This document shows positions 44,353-55,754 of a stretch of DNA of 64,000 bases, one piece after another. The notes beneath the pieces are model-generated. The model was given only the letters and a program-made list of their open reading frames with translations. It did no database searches and had not been told where the DNA came from. Within the stretch, counting starts at the first letter, position 1; every line of letters starts with the position of its first letter. The translations under genes and the position numbers were made by a program. Source of the DNA: Oceanobacillus alkalisoli (GTDB lineage Bacteria; Bacillota; Bacilli; Bacillales; Amphibacillaceae). The DNA is taken from positions 124,001 through 188,000 of the forward strand of contig NZ_JAKGBW010000007.1 of the NCBI RefSeq assembly GCF_021556485.1, written 5' to 3'.

Positions 44353-44649
44353 TCATTCAGCTGGATGGAGTCTGCGGTATTCTTTCTTATAATGTCTTGA
44401 TTCATTATATCCACGGATAATTTGCATGCCGCCTAAGAGGGCAAAGATAATTCCAATAAATATGGAAATGACACTTTCGTAAAAGAAATATTGGTTGATA
44501 GCGAAAAGAAGAATAAAAGCACCGAGGCAGAGTCGGGATCTTCCATTAAAATATTTCTGTGTTAAGATATCTTTGCTTTTCACAATTGCAACCTTATAAT
44601 ATACATATAACACAATAGAAATAACAATACCGATAGTGAATATAATCAT
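44353..44649 (-). CDS. ytpI: YtpI family membrane protein
   Basis: A 98-residue protein with three hydrophobic segments (about 3-18, 40-52 and 58-77) and a basic tail SRHYKKEYRRLHPAE. Function unknown. Position between ytoI and nrnA matches ytpI. GGAGAGATTG precedes ATG 44649. Its stop is immediately followed by repeat B3, which may serve as its 3' untranslated region. Confidence 0.82.
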   Translation of the reverse strand: MIIFTIGIVISIVLYVYYKVAIVKSKDILTQKYFNGRSRLCLGAFILLFAINQYFFYESVISIFIGIIFALLGGMQIIRGYNESRHYKKEYRRLHPAE

Positions 44650-44806
44650 TCAATCTCTCCTAAATAAACATTCTATGAAACGATCCATTGCTATTATAAG
44701 TCTATTTTAACTTGTTTTCACTTATTATGCCAGTTCGTTCTAATTGATATGAGGAAGGTTTGATGAATAAAGTGATTATATTCTACAATAAGATTGGAGC
44801 TATAGT

Positions 44807-45748
44807 ATGGAAAAGCAAGCAATCATGAAAGAAATTAAACAGTATGGCACGATTATTATTCATCGGCACGTCAGGCCGGATCCGGATGCACTTGGTTCGC
44901 AAGCTGGACTGAAAGAAATTATCCAAGCCTCCTTCCCGGAGAAAAAAGTCTATATCGTAGGGGAGGATGACCCTGAATTTGATTATCTTGTGAAGATGGA
45001 TGTTGTTTCCGATGCGACATATGAAGGGGCACTTATCATTATTTGTGACACGGCGAATACACCTCGGGTCGATGATGAAAGATACATGAAGGGCGAGAAA
45101 ATCATTAAAATTGATCATCATCCAAACGTCGACATCTACGGTGACGTACAATGGGTTGATACAACGGCAAGTTCGACGAGTGAAATGATCTATGAGCTGT
45201 ATGAAGCAGGGAAAGAAGAAGGTTTTATTTTGAATGATGCAGGAGCCCGCCTGCTTTATGCGGGAATTGTCGGGGATACCGGCAGGTTCCTTTTCCCGAG
45301 TACGACGAAGAAGACGTTCCAATATGCAGCTGAGCTTGTTACGTATAACTTCAACCGTTCGGAATTATATCAGAATCTTTATAGTGTGGAAACTCATATA
45401 CTCCGTTTAAGAGGACATATTTTAAAGGAATTTGAAATGTTTGATTCAGGGCTCTGCGCTGTGAAATTAACGAAGGAATTACTCGAAACGTTTCAGGTTT
45501 CTCCAGATGAGACAGGGCAACTTGTACAAATTTTTGGAGACGTGAAGGGAATAAAAGCATGGGTCATTTTCGTTGAGGAAGAGGATCTGATTCGTGTTCG
45601 GCTTCGTTCGAAAGGACCAATCATTAATGAAATTGCCGCTAAATATGATGGTGGGGGACATCCGATGGCGTCAGGTGCGACCATTTATAAATGGAAGGAA
45701 GCGGACCAGGTCATTCATGATTTAAATGAAGCATGTGAAAACTATTAG
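44807..45748 (+). CDS. nrnA: Oligoribonuclease / pAp phosphatase NrnA
   Basis: DHH-family phosphoesterase that degrades nano-RNA and 3'-phosphoadenosine 5'-phosphate. The 313-residue protein has IIHRHVRPDPDALGSQ near 17-32, a central KIDHHPNVD near 104, AGIVGDTGRF near 150 and the C-terminal DHHA1 motif YDGGGHPMASGA near 283. Monocistronic, with a weak GGAGCT site before ATG 44807. Confidence 0.96.
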   Translation: MEKQAIMKEIKQYGTIIIHRHVRPDPDALGSQAGLKEIIQASFPEKKVYIVGEDDPEFDYLVKMDVVSDATYEGALIIICDTANTPRVDDERYMKGEKIIKIDHHPNVDIYGDVQWVDTTASSTSEMIYELYEAGKEEGFILNDAGARLLYAGIVGDTGRFLFPSTTKKTFQYAAELVTYNFNRSELYQNLYSVETHILRLRGHILKEFEMFDSGLCAVKLTKELLETFQVSPDETGQLVQIFGDVKGIKAWVIFVEEEDLIRVRLRSKGPIINEIAAKYDGGGHPMASGATIYKWKEADQVIHDLNEACENY

Positions 45749-45817
45749 ACAACTTGACATTCATTACGTTTTTATCTTATGCGGCAAGAAAGGGCTTATA
45801 TTTCTTATCTGCTAGAA

Positions 45818-45849
45818 AATAACCCAGTCTTTTTCTCGTCTGGGTTATT
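45818..45849. terminator. Hairpin between nrnA and the 66-aa gene
   Basis: AATAACCCAG pairs with CTGGGTTATT; overlaps the stop of the minus-strand gene. There is no strong T run, so terminator function is uncertain. Confidence 0.5.
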
Positions 45850-46045
45850 CACTCATCTCCGGGTAATCCTTCTGGGGAATAATCCAACAGCCGGCTGGAG
45901 TTTTATCGAATACGACATTTAGATTTTCTCTCGCTATATCCCGCTCGAGCAGGCGAATAAGTTCCGCTGATTCAGCAAAGGCATTTTCCCCATTTTTCAA
46001 TTGCTCGATTTTTTGATTCAATAAGGATTTTCTAGGTATGACCAT
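45845..46045 (-). CDS. Small conserved-looking protein (66 aa)
   Basis: Starts at ATG 46045 with TGGAGGAGA 6 bases upstream; the frame's extension to 46117 lacks support. The product starts MVIPRKSLLNQKIEQLKNGE, is soluble and ends CWIIPQKDYPEMSE. It lies just downstream of ytrH-ytrI on the same strand. It may correspond to the small ytz-type gene in that position in Bacillus, but I cannot name it. Confidence 0.65.
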   Translation of the reverse strand: MVIPRKSLLNQKIEQLKNGENAFAESAELIRLLERDIARENLNVVFDKTPAGCWIIPQKDYPEMSE

Positions 46046-46202
46046 GATGTTTCTCCTCCATTCTTCTTCTATCCTATGGGCATTTAATAAATTGGTTCCG
46101 ATTTTACTTGAATCCAAGAAGAACGCTTACAATCATTTTTACTCCTATATTACACAAAATATACGCACATTAAACGGGAGTTCTAGATAACTCATGAAAT
46201 GT

Positions 46203-46694
46203 TCAATTCGCTACTTTTCCTTCAACGGCAATAATTAATTTTGAATCAATGATTAAGCGTGTAATCGAAAAGTGATACGTAACGCTATCAATCGTGAACG
46301 CTTTGTTTTCAATTGCTGAGATAAGCAGTTCTACACTGGAGGAAACATTTAAGATATCATTTCCGATGAGATGACTGACTTCTTCTTTGATTAATGTTTT
46401 GAGCTGGGAGACGAGTAAGCTGTCATTTTTCAGCACATTTGGATTTGAAATCGTAATTTCAATCGCTTCTATTGTTCTTGCGGTGTCCTGATTTTCCTGA
46501 CTTTCAAGTAACGCTTTATTCTGTTGTCTGAGATCAATGATTTCTTCTCGCAGTTCATAATTCTCGGCGAGCAATTCTTCGTACATGACTCCATACATAT
46601 AGATTAAGACGAAGTAGCTGACGAGGCCGCCAACGAGGATACCGATGATGAATCGCTGCCATTCCGGTCGTTTATAATAAGGAGGGAAGTGCAT
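46203..46694 (-). CDS. ytrI: Sporulation membrane protein YtrI
   Basis: A 163-residue protein starting MHFPPYYKRPEWQRFIIGIL, the family signature, with a single membrane helix near 14-34. A coiled coil (about 38-70) and an extracytoplasmic domain follow. YtrI is needed for efficient sporulation and made in the mother cell. It starts directly after the ytrH stop, forming an operon. Confidence 0.9.
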   Translation of the reverse strand: MHFPPYYKRPEWQRFIIGILVGGLVSYFVLIYMYGVMYEELLAENYELREEIIDLRQQNKALLESQENQDTARTIEAIEITISNPNVLKNDSLLVSQLKTLIKEEVSHLIGNDILNVSSSVELLISAIENKAFTIDSVTYHFSITRLIIDSKLIIAVEGKVAN

Positions 46695-47027
46695 TTAAGA
46701 CATCCCTCTCTGTGTGAGCCATTCAATAATCATAATTCCAACTTTAACTCCCCCCATTGCAGAGACGATGAGGAGCACTTGTTTTACAAGGTCAAAGGTG
46801 GAGCCATCGAGTAAGCCTCTTTCTACATTGGCGATCGCATCGAATGTTCCGCCGATTGCCGCCACAATTGCCCAAATACGCAATTTGTCCGCGATTCTTG
46901 TCATGGATGATAACGGAGCTTCCCCAGTTGCGAAGTCTCCGATACTACCGATAACGGAACCGCCAAGAATAACACCGAAAGCAATGAAAAAACAATGGAT
47001 AAATGCTGCGAAAAACCGTTCCTCCAT
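46695..47027 (-). CDS. ytrH: Sporulation membrane protein YtrH
   Basis: A 110-residue protein with three hydrophobic segments and the block GVILGGSVIGSIGDFATGEA. The start is ATG 47027 (MEERFFAAFIHCFFIAFG), with AGGGGTG about 10 bases upstream; the frame extends to 47051. It is coupled to ytrI. It lies divergent to dnaE, as in B. subtilis. Confidence 0.9.
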   Translation of the reverse strand: MEERFFAAFIHCFFIAFGVILGGSVIGSIGDFATGEAPLSSMTRIADKLRIWAIVAAIGGTFDAIANVERGLLDGSTFDLVKQVLLIVSAMGGVKVGIMIIEWLTQRGMS

Positions 47028-47184
47028 GAAGCACTTCACCCCTTTTAGCATGTCCTTTATTATTTTATGAATAGATGTTTCTGATTATGAACCCTTGTAA
47101 CAATCACGGAAAAAAACACGTAACCGTATGCTTGTTCTTATATTATTGCTATAATAGAAAGTAATGAAAAGAAGGTGGGATTGT

Positions 47185-50100
47185 ATGGCTTACATACATT
47201 TACAAGTTAGAAGCGGCTACAGTCTTATGAACAGTACAATTACCATTGATAAATTAATAAATAAAGCGAAGGAATTACAATTCCCTGCACTTGCTTTAAC
47301 GGATGAGGGGGTACTGTACGGAGCCGTCTCCTTTTACCGTGCATGTATGCGTGCAGGCATTAAACCGATACTTGGTTTGATCGTACCACTCTTAGCGGAT
47401 GAACAAGGAACAATTACGAATCTTACATTACTTGCGAAGGATTATACCGGATATCATCAATTGATGCGTTTAAGCACACTCCTTCAAGTGGAAGATAAAG
47501 CGGCACTTTCTACGGAAGAAATTAGAGAGCAAGCAACCGGATTAATTGGGATTATTCCGGTTCAAGATACGAAGCTTCGTTCAATGCTGGGTGATAATAA
47601 CTTTCAGGATGTAAAGGATTATTTGCAATCATTTGAAGAGCTGTTTGGAAAAGAAGATTTTTATATTGGTGTCGAACAAAGTGGGAGAACTGCTTCATTA
47701 TTAAAAGCTTACGCAGATACATACCCAACGAACATTACTGTCATTACAGATGTTCATTATCTCGAGGAGAAAGACGTCTATAGCTATGATTGTCTTCTTG
47801 CGATGAGAAGTGGCAGGCAGTGGAATATGCAATTATCAACTCCTGAGCTAAAAGGTAAGCATTTACGTACCGAGCAGGAAGTGGAACTTGAACTTGGGGA
47901 GCTTTTTCCTGAAGCAATCCATGAATCAGAGAAAATCGCTGCGAAATGCTCGGTTGAAATGGACTTTACAAAACGCTATCTCCCGACGTTTCCGCTCGAG
48001 GGAGTGACGGATGCACATACTTATTTAAAAGAACAATGTATGTTGAAGTTGAAAGAGAAATACGACGAACCAACGAAAGAAATTAAAGAACGCCTGGCTT
48101 ACGAGTTATCTGTTATCAAGACAATGGATTTCAGTGACTATTTCCTTATAACAGCAGATATTATTGCATATGCCAAACAGAAAGGGATCGTTGTCGGCCC
48201 TGGCCGTGGTTCTTCAGCTGGTTCACTCGTCGCATATACGCTCGGGATTACGGATGTCGATCCGATAAAGTATGATTTGCTGTTTGAACGTTTCCTGAAT
48301 CCGGAAAGGCAGACGATGCCAGATATTGATATTGACTTCTCCGATGAAAGACGCGATGAAGTCATTGCATATGTCAGAGGAAAATATGGTACGGGGCATG
48401 TGGCACAAATTATTACGTTTGGTACATTTGCGGCAAGGTCATTAATAAGAGAATTAATAAAGACACTTGACGTGGAACAACAAGATGCCCGATTTATTTT
48501 AAAGGAAATCGGCTCTCAGCCGTCGAATTCTATAGTAGAGATGATGAAAGGTCTTCCTGAGCTAGCAGCGTATATTAAGCAATCCACTAAATTAAAACTA
48601 TTATTCCAGGTAGCGATAAGCTTGGAGGGGCTCCCGCGTCACATCTCAACCCATGCGGCCGGTGTAGTTATTAGTGAAAGGCCATTACTTGAGCATACTC
48701 CGCTTACAACAGGGGCAGGGGAGACCTATTTAACCCAGTTTGCCATGAATGACCTGGAAGCAATCGGCTTATTGAAGATGGACTTTCTTGGCTTGCGGAA
48801 TTTGTCTTTGCTCGAAAGGGTCGTTCAATCTGTAAATTATGTGAGAAAGGGACCGCTTCGTTTGGAAGCAATTCCTGTTTGGGACAATCGAACGTTTCAA
48901 ATCCTTCGAGAAGGCCGAACGAATGGAGTCTTCCAATTGGAATCTGAAGGGATGAAGCGGGTGCTGAGAGAATTACAGCCGACAGACTTTGAAGATATCG
49001 TTGCGGTCAATGCGCTTTACAGGCCAGGTCCAATGGATTTCATACCGACCTATATCGCAAGGAAAAATGGAGAGCAGGCTACTTCATATCCGCATCAAGA
49101 CCTGAAGCCAATTTTGGAATCAACTTACGGGGTACTCGTCTATCAGGAACAGATTATGCAAATTGCCAGCCGGATTGCCGGGTTCAGTCTAGGTGAAGCA
49201 GATATTCTGCGACGAGCTGTCAGTAAGAAAAACCATGCAGCAATGGAAGAAGAGCATCAAGCCTTTATCCAAGGCTGTATGAGCAATGGTTATACGATGC
49301 AAGTGGCGGAGGAAATCTTCAGTTGGATTGTTCGTTTTTCCAATTACGGATTCCCCCGAAGTCATGCAGTTGCTTATAGTAAAATTTCGTATCAATTAAG
49401 TTATTTGAAAGCAAATTATCCTGCGAACTTTTTTGCTGAAATTTTAAGTGCCGCTCGGAATCAGCAAGATAAGATTCAACTTTACTTAAAAGAGATGAGT
49501 GAGATGGATCTGGAACTTTTGCCGCCATCGATTAATCAGAGCTTTGGTAAGTACTCGGTGGAAAAGGGGCAGATTCGCATGGGTCTTCACTCGATTAAAG
49601 GGATTAGCAGGGATGCGATCTGGGCTATTATTGAAACACGGAGGAAAGCACCGTTTAAGAATCTGTTTGACTTTTGCTTAAGGGTACCGACTGAGACTGT
49701 GAAGCGTTCGACGATTGAAAATTTGATTCTTGCCGGTGCCTTTGATGATCTATATGATAATCGCGCAAGTTTGCTTGCTTCCATTGATCAGGCGATGGAA
49801 CAAGGCGAATTATTCCGCGAGTTCTATGACCAGCCGAATCTTTTCGAAAATCAGCTCAGTTTGGAAGGAAAATATGTAGAAATAGAAGACTTCACGGTAG
49901 CAAAGAAGCTTCAGGATGAGAAAGAATTACTTGGGATGTATATTTCCAGTCATCCACTTAAAAATTACCGAACTCGGCTTCGTGCAAGTGGTTACTTGCA
50001 ACTTGCTGCATTAAAGCATGTTCTCCAGAAGAATGAAACGAAAATTGTTGTAATTGTGCAGGAGATTAAACAAATTCGAACGAAGCGTGGTGAACAGATG

Positions 50101-50529
50101 GCATTCCTTGTGATTGCAGATGAACAGGATACGTTAGACGCAGTTATCTTTCCGGATACTTATAGAGAAGTAAAGCGCTGGCTCGAGGAAGAACAGCTTA
50201 TAACGATTACCGGCAGGGCAGAAGAGAGGAACGGGCGTTTACAATTTGTGGCTCAGGAGATGGAGCTTTTTAAGGAAGAAGAATTGGAACAAGCATCTGG
50301 AAAAGTTATTTTTATCAAATCGACGGAGGAGACCAATCCTGAAGCAATGGGCGTAATTGATCAAGTTGCTAAAGAGCATCCAGGAAGTGCACCAATTATT
50401 CTATATAACGAAGTACAAGACCAATCCTATAAATTAAAGGAAAATTATTTCCTTTATCCAACTCACGCAAGTTTAAACAAGTTAAGAGATTTTTTCGGAA
50501 AAGACAATGTCGTAATGAGAAAAGCATAG
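47185..50529 (+). CDS. dnaE: DNA polymerase III alpha subunit, DnaE type
   Basis: Extends RNA primers, chiefly on the lagging strand, before hand-off to PolC. It has 1114 residues from ATG 47185, with GAAGGTGGG upstream. N-terminal PHP domain; catalytic GPGRGSSAGSLVAY near 336 and PDIDIDFSDERRDEV near 377; helix-hairpin-helix; C-terminal OB fold (KIVVIVQEIKQIRTKRGEQ). The PHP metal residues are degenerate: HLQVRSGYS and LTDEGVLYG replace the H-x-H and D-H forms, so PHP nuclease activity is unlikely. There is no 3'-5' exonuclease. Confidence 0.97.
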   Translation: MAYIHLQVRSGYSLMNSTITIDKLINKAKELQFPALALTDEGVLYGAVSFYRACMRAGIKPILGLIVPLLADEQGTITNLTLLAKDYTGYHQLMRLSTLLQVEDKAALSTEEIREQATGLIGIIPVQDTKLRSMLGDNNFQDVKDYLQSFEELFGKEDFYIGVEQSGRTASLLKAYADTYPTNITVITDVHYLEEKDVYSYDCLLAMRSGRQWNMQLSTPELKGKHLRTEQEVELELGELFPEAIHESEKIAAKCSVEMDFTKRYLPTFPLEGVTDAHTYLKEQCMLKLKEKYDEPTKEIKERLAYELSVIKTMDFSDYFLITADIIAYAKQKGIVVGPGRGSSAGSLVAYTLGITDVDPIKYDLLFERFLNPERQTMPDIDIDFSDERRDEVIAYVRGKYGTGHVAQIITFGTFAARSLIRELIKTLDVEQQDARFILKEIGSQPSNSIVEMMKGLPELAAYIKQSTKLKLLFQVAISLEGLPRHISTHAAGVVISERPLLEHTPLTTGAGETYLTQFAMNDLEAIGLLKMDFLGLRNLSLLERVVQSVNYVRKGPLRLEAIPVWDNRTFQILREGRTNGVFQLESEGMKRVLRELQPTDFEDIVAVNALYRPGPMDFIPTYIARKNGEQATSYPHQDLKPILESTYGVLVYQEQIMQIASRIAGFSLGEADILRRAVSKKNHAAMEEEHQAFIQGCMSNGYTMQVAEEIFSWIVRFSNYGFPRSHAVAYSKISYQLSYLKANYPANFFAEILSAARNQQDKIQLYLKEMSEMDLELLPPSINQSFGKYSVEKGQIRMGLHSIKGISRDAIWAIIETRRKAPFKNLFDFCLRVPTETVKRSTIENLILAGAFDDLYDNRASLLASIDQAMEQGELFREFYDQPNLFENQLSLEGKYVEIEDFTVAKKLQDEKELLGMYISSHPLKNYRTRLRASGYLQLAALKHVLQKNETKIVVIVQEIKQIRTKRGEQMAFLVIADEQDTLDAVIFPDTYREVKRWLEEEQLITITGRAEERNGRLQFVAQEMELFKEEELEQASGKVIFIKSTEETNPEAMGVIDQVAKEHPGSAPIILYNEVQDQSYKLKENYFLYPTHASLNKLRDFFGKDNVVMRKA

Positions 50530-50652
50530 TCTGTTGTGATGCTTTACAGATGTTTCTCATTTGATATAATATAGAAGTTGCAGGTGGTCAGACCACTAGA
50601 GCGTACAGTCAGCCGTCTGAATATGGGAATATTTAAAGGGGAGAATATAATC

Positions 50653-51888
50653 ATGGCAAATCTAAGAGATGAAGCATTACATATGCATAAAGTGAATCAG
50701 GGTAAGATTTCGGTTGAATCAAAAGTTCCGGTGAACGATGCAAAAGATTTAAGTCTTGCCTATTCACCAGGCGTAGCGGAGCCTTGCAAAGAAATTTACG
50801 ATCGCACATCTCGCGTCTATGACTACACGATGAAGGGGAATATGGTTGCTGTTGTCAGTGATGGTTCAGCAGTTCTCGGGCTCGGCAATATTGGACCTGA
50901 AGCTTCACTTCCTGTTATGGAGGGGAAAGCAGTATTATTTAAGAGCTTCGCAGGGGTAGATGCGTTTCCGATTTGTTTAGCAACTCAAGATGTTGACCAG
51001 ATTGTCAATACGGTAAAACTTCTTGAGCCGACATTCGGCGGGGTTAACTTAGAAGATATTGCGGCACCAAACTGCTTCATCATTGAAGAACGCTTGAAGG
51101 ATGAAACAAATATTCCGATATTCCATGATGACCAGCATGGAACAGCAATTGTTACGGTTGCAGGCTTAATTAATTCCTTGAAGCTTGTCGATAAGAAACT
51201 TAAAGATATTAAAGTCGTATTAAGTGGGGCAGGGGCTGCAGGTATTGCAATTGCCCGGTTACTGGAGAGCTTTGGTGTACGCAATATGGTGATGACGGAT
51301 TCCCGCGGGGCTATTTATGACGGCAGAAGCTATGGAATGAATGAAATTAAAGAAATGGTCGCTCAGTTTACGAACCTTGATAAGTTGGAAGGTACACTCG
51401 AGGATATGCTGGAGGATGCCGATGTATTTATTGGTGTTTCTGTTGCCGGGGCTCTGACAGAAAAGATGGTAGCAAAAATGAATAGAGATCCCATTATCTT
51501 TGCCATGGCAAACCCGGATCCGGAAATTATGCCGGACGAGGCGAAGAAGGCTGGTGCTAAAGTGATTGGAACCGGTCGTTCTGACTTCCCGAACCAAGTA
51601 AATAACGTATTGGCATTTCCAGGGATTTTCCGGGGAGCGCTTGAAGTACGTGCAACAAGAATAAATGAAGCGATGAAGGTAGCAGCAGCGGAAGCAATTG
51701 CTTCTCTAATTTCGGATGAAGATTTGAATGAGGATTATGTGATTCCTGTAGCATTTGATGCACGTGTGGCACCAATTGTAGCAAAAAGTGTTGCAAAAGC
51801 AGCAATGGAGTCTGGTGTAGCCCGTATCCAAGTCGATCCAGAAGAGGTAGCAGAGAAGACGAGAGAGCTCGCAGGAAACTACGAATGA
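50653..51888 (+). CDS. ytsJ: Malic enzyme, probable NADP-dependent (YtsJ type)
   Basis: Oxidatively decarboxylates malate to pyruvate, supplying NADPH. It has 411 residues from ATG 50653, chosen for AAAGGGGAG upstream; the frame extends to 50578. Malic-enzyme motifs are [17 protein letters not shown] near 37, [11 protein letters not shown] near 158, [15 protein letters not shown] near 193 and [13 protein letters not shown] near 285. It is the short bacterial form without a phosphotransacetylase domain. Position between dnaE and accD matches ytsJ. Confidence 0.93.
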   Translation: MANLRDEALHMHKVNQGKISVESKVPVNDAKDLSLAYSPGVAEPCKEIYDRTSRVYDYTMKGNMVAVVSDGSAVLGLGNIGPEASLPVMEGKAVLFKSFAGVDAFPICLATQDVDQIVNTVKLLEPTFGGVNLEDIAAPNCFIIEERLKDETNIPIFHDDQHGTAIVTVAGLINSLKLVDKKLKDIKVVLSGAGAAGIAIARLLESFGVRNMVMTDSRGAIYDGRSYGMNEIKEMVAQFTNLDKLEGTLEDMLEDADVFIGVSVAGALTEKMVAKMNRDPIIFAMANPDPEIMPDEAKKAGAKVIGTGRSDFPNQVNNVLAFPGIFRGALEVRATRINEAMKVAAAEAIASLISDEDLNEDYVIPVAFDARVAPIVAKSVAKAAMESGVARIQVDPEEVAEKTRELAGNYE

Positions 51889-51916
51889 TGAGATGAAGAA
51901 GCTTAGGAAGGGATAG

Positions 51917-52549
51917 ATGTTTAAGGTGTCAAATTCTTCGAAACCAAAAGTATATCAAGGCGTGCTCGAGGAATTACGGGCTTATATTAAAGACAATCAT
52001 CTATTACCCGGTGATAAATTGCCTTCGGAACGAGAGTTAGCCGATAAATTACAGGCAGGCCGATCTTCCATCAGGGAAGCATTACGTGCGCTTGAGTTGT
52101 TAGGGCTGATTGAAACCCGTCGCGGGGAAGGAACATTTTTAAGAACCTATCAATCATTACAATCTGTGGAATTATTATCTTCATTCATTTTATTAGCAGA
52201 TAGGACGAAAGATGAACTCCTTCAAGTAAAAGCGATGATTGAAAAAGAAGCGGTGAAGTTAGCATGCCCAAAATTGGACGAGACGGCACTATTAGAATTG
52301 GATGCTTCGGTTAGCAAGGAAATAACACGAGAAGAAAAGCATATGATTTTTTTCTCTTACTTATTTAAAAAAGCGAATAATCAATTATTGCTAAAAATTT
52401 GGATGATGCTTGAAGAATTTTCAAGCTCCCTTCCTGTAGCTTATTATGGTAAAACTTTTTATAACCAATTAATGGAACTATTGTCGAAAAAAGATTGTTA
52501 TGCGATAGAAGCATTATTTGAACAGCAAGATCATCAATTATATGATTAA
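51917..52549 (+). CDS. GntR-family regulator (FadR/FCD-like)
   Basis: A 210-residue protein with the N-terminal winged helix VYQGVLEELRAYIKDNHLLP...LPSERELADKLQAGRSSIREAL (about 10-56), then GLIETRRGEGTF. The C-terminal all-helical effector domain is short and weakly FCD-like. It starts 28 bases after the malic enzyme stop and precedes accD, so it may control malate/pyruvate flow into fatty acid synthesis. Target unknown. Confidence 0.85.
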   Translation: MFKVSNSSKPKVYQGVLEELRAYIKDNHLLPGDKLPSERELADKLQAGRSSIREALRALELLGLIETRRGEGTFLRTYQSLQSVELLSSFILLADRTKDELLQVKAMIEKEAVKLACPKLDETALLELDASVSKEITREEKHMIFFSYLFKKANNQLLLKIWMMLEEFSSSLPVAYYGKTFYNQLMELLSKKDCYAIEALFEQQDHQLYD

Positions 52550-52648
52550 TTCCGAATAGCTTACAGAAAATAACAGATTTTTCGTCGTGGTTAAGCTATA
52601 GTAGAATAGATATACTATGCACGCTGTTAGAAAGAAGGAGGTATGATC

Positions 52649-53503
52649 TTGCTAAAAGATATATTTGGCAAGCGCAGACGATATGCATCGATACCAAGTG
52701 AACAGGGGAAAATGGACGTTCCGGAAGGTCTCATGCAGAAATGTAAAGGATGTAGTAAAATCTTTTACACAAAAGAAGTGAAGAAATCCCAACACGTCTG
52801 TACGAACTGCGGCTACCATCATCCACTTGCCGCTTGGGAGCGGATTGATAGCCTCTTTGATGAAGATACATTTATGGAATGGGATGCGGGCATCACATCT
52901 GCAAACCCGCTAAACTTCCCGGATTATATAGAAAAACTGGAAAAAGATCAGCAGAAAACGGGTTTAAATGAAGGTGTTGTAACGGGAAAAGGTTTGATTG
53001 ACAGCCAACCGACTGCCTTTGCAGTAATGGACTCGAATTTCCGGATGGGAAGTATGGGTTCAGCAATCGGTGAGAAAATTGCCCGTGCGATTGAGAATGC
53101 GAGAAAAGAAGCGATTCCGTTCATTATCTTTTCTGCTTCAGGAGGCGCAAGAATGCAGGAAGGTGTTCTTAGCCTTATGCAAATGGCGAAAACTTCAATT
53201 GCTATTAAACGATTCAGTGATGCTGGCGGATTGATAATTTCTGTTATGACCCACCCGACAACAGGAGGAGTGTCTGCAAGCTTTGCATCTATCGGCGATT
53301 ATAATTTTGCGGAACCAGGTGCGTTAATCGGCTTTGCAGGTAGACGAATTATAGAGCAAACAATCAGGGAAAAACTGCCTCAAGATTTCCAAACCGCTGA
53401 GTTTCAGCTAAAGCATGGACAGTTAGATAAAGTTATTCACCGAAAAGATATGCGGAATACCCTTTCCCAGTTGCTGAAGCTGCATCAGAAGGGTGGAGAG
53501 TAA
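52649..53503 (+). CDS. accD: Acetyl-CoA carboxylase carboxyltransferase subunit beta
   Basis: Forms the alpha2beta2 carboxyltransferase that makes malonyl-CoA. It has 284 residues from TTG 52649 ([11 protein letters not shown]): AAGGAGG lies 7 bases before the TTG but abuts the ATG at 52643. The four-cysteine zinc ribbon ([15 protein letters not shown], about 32-55) and [18 protein letters not shown] near 168 are intact. Four bases separate its stop from accA. Confidence 0.97.
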   Translation: MLKDIFGKRRRYASIPSEQGKMDVPEGLMQKCKGCSKIFYTKEVKKSQHVCTNCGYHHPLAAWERIDSLFDEDTFMEWDAGITSANPLNFPDYIEKLEKDQQKTGLNEGVVTGKGLIDSQPTAFAVMDSNFRMGSMGSAIGEKIARAIENARKEAIPFIIFSASGGARMQEGVLSLMQMAKTSIAIKRFSDAGGLIISVMTHPTTGGVSASFASIGDYNFAEPGALIGFAGRRIIEQTIREKLPQDFQTAEFQLKHGQLDKVIHRKDMRNTLSQLLKLHQKGGE

Positions 53504-53506
53504 GAA

Positions 53507-54463
53507 ATGAAGCAAGTATTAGATTTTGAAAAGCCGGTAGTCAATTTAAGGGACAAAATTGCCGAGCTGAAAAAGATTACACAAGATAGTGAAATGGATT
53601 TAACCGATGAAATTTCAACCTTGGAAGAAAGGTTAAAAGTATTGGAAGATGATATATACGGTAACTTAAAACCGTGGGAACGGGTGCAGATGGCGAGACA
53701 CGGAGACCGTCCAACGACACTTGATTATATCGGGCTCCTCTTTACTGATTTCATCGAATTTCATGGTGATCGTTTATTTGGTGATGATGCTGCAATTGTT
53801 TCTGGTATTGCTTTCTATAAAGATAAGCCGGTTACCATTATCGGCCATCAGCGCGGGAAGGATACGAAGGAAAATATCCGCCGTAACTTCGGGATGCCTC
53901 ATCCGGAAGGGTACCGGAAGGCATTACGTCATATGAAACAAGCTGAGAAATTTAAGCGACCAATTATTTGTTTTATCGATACGAAGGGAGCTTATCCTGG
54001 GAAAGCTGCAGAAGAACGGGGACAAAGTGAGGCAATTGCAAGAAACTTAATGGAAATGGCTGGCCTTACTGTTCCGATCGTCTGTATTGTCATCGGAGAA
54101 GGCGGTAGCGGCGGAGCGCTTGCGCTTGGAGTTGGAGACCATATTCATATGCTCGAGAATTCAACTTACTCTGTCATATCGCCTGAAGGGGCAGCAGCGC
54201 TTCTTTGGAAAGATGCAAGTTTAGCAAAACATGCGGCAGAAACGATGGGAATCACTTCCTATGATTTGAAAAAACTTCAGGTTGTTGATGAAATTATTCC
54301 GGAACCGCGAGGTGGAGCCCATCGTGACGTTGATGAACAAGCAAAATTCATCGATACAGTCCTATCTAAATCCCTTAAGACCTTAGCTACATACGATGAA
54401 GAGGAGTTATTGGAAAAAAGATGGGAAAAATATAAACAAATTGGTGACTATACAAATCGATAA
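53507..54463 (+). CDS. accA: Acetyl-CoA carboxylase carboxyltransferase subunit alpha
   Basis: Partner of AccD. The 318-residue crotonase-fold protein has [15 protein letters not shown] near 62, [12 protein letters not shown] near 113, [17 protein letters not shown] near 155 and [15 protein letters not shown] near 200, which carry the carboxybiotin and CoA sites. ATG 53507 follows accD with GGTGGAG upstream. Confidence 0.98.
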   Translation: MKQVLDFEKPVVNLRDKIAELKKITQDSEMDLTDEISTLEERLKVLEDDIYGNLKPWERVQMARHGDRPTTLDYIGLLFTDFIEFHGDRLFGDDAAIVSGIAFYKDKPVTIIGHQRGKDTKENIRRNFGMPHPEGYRKALRHMKQAEKFKRPIICFIDTKGAYPGKAAEERGQSEAIARNLMEMAGLTVPIVCIVIGEGGSGGALALGVGDHIHMLENSTYSVISPEGAAALLWKDASLAKHAAETMGITSYDLKKLQVVDEIIPEPRGGAHRDVDEQAKFIDTVLSKSLKTLATYDEEELLEKRWEKYKQIGDYTNR

Positions 54464-54469
54464 GAAATG

Positions 54470-54512
54470 AGCGGTGCTTTGTCTTTTTAGTGACAAGCGC
54501 CGTGTTTTTTGG
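54470..54512 (+). terminator. Terminator after accA
   Basis: GCGGTGCTTTGTC pairs imperfectly with GACAAGCGCCG, followed by TTTTTT. Confidence 0.68.
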
Positions 54513-54605
54513 CAGAAAGATAAGTATAAAGCCTTACTTACTGCATAAGTGCAACGAAGTCATTCGCCGAAAAGTATTGGCGAATGCTAGTTTTCTAATC
54601 ATTTC

Positions 54606-54640
54606 GCGGTGAAATAATTGCTATTTTACCGCTTTTTATT
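54606..54640 (+). terminator. Second hairpin terminator or attenuator before pfkA
   Basis: GCGGTGAAATA pairs with TATTTTACCGC, followed by TTTTTATT. It lies 133 bases before pfkA, after an ATTCGCC/GGCGAAT hairpin near 54560-54587. The gap 54464-54772 contains both hairpins and the pfkA promoter region. Confidence 0.65.
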
Positions 54641-54667
54641 TATCTTTAATGTAGTGAGGTAAAATGA

Positions 54668-55732
<1,065 letters not shown>

Positions 55733-55754
55733 CTTAAAACAAGGAGGAATTACA

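Noticed and set aside
44783-45322. A 179-codon minus-strand ORF
   Set aside because: It lies wholly opposite nrnA, which has clear DHH motifs; the minus frame shows no family features and no ribosome site.
46714-47070. A 118-codon plus-strand ORF opposite ytrH
   Set aside because: It mirrors ytrH almost exactly; ytrH has the family sequence, a ribosome site and operon context.
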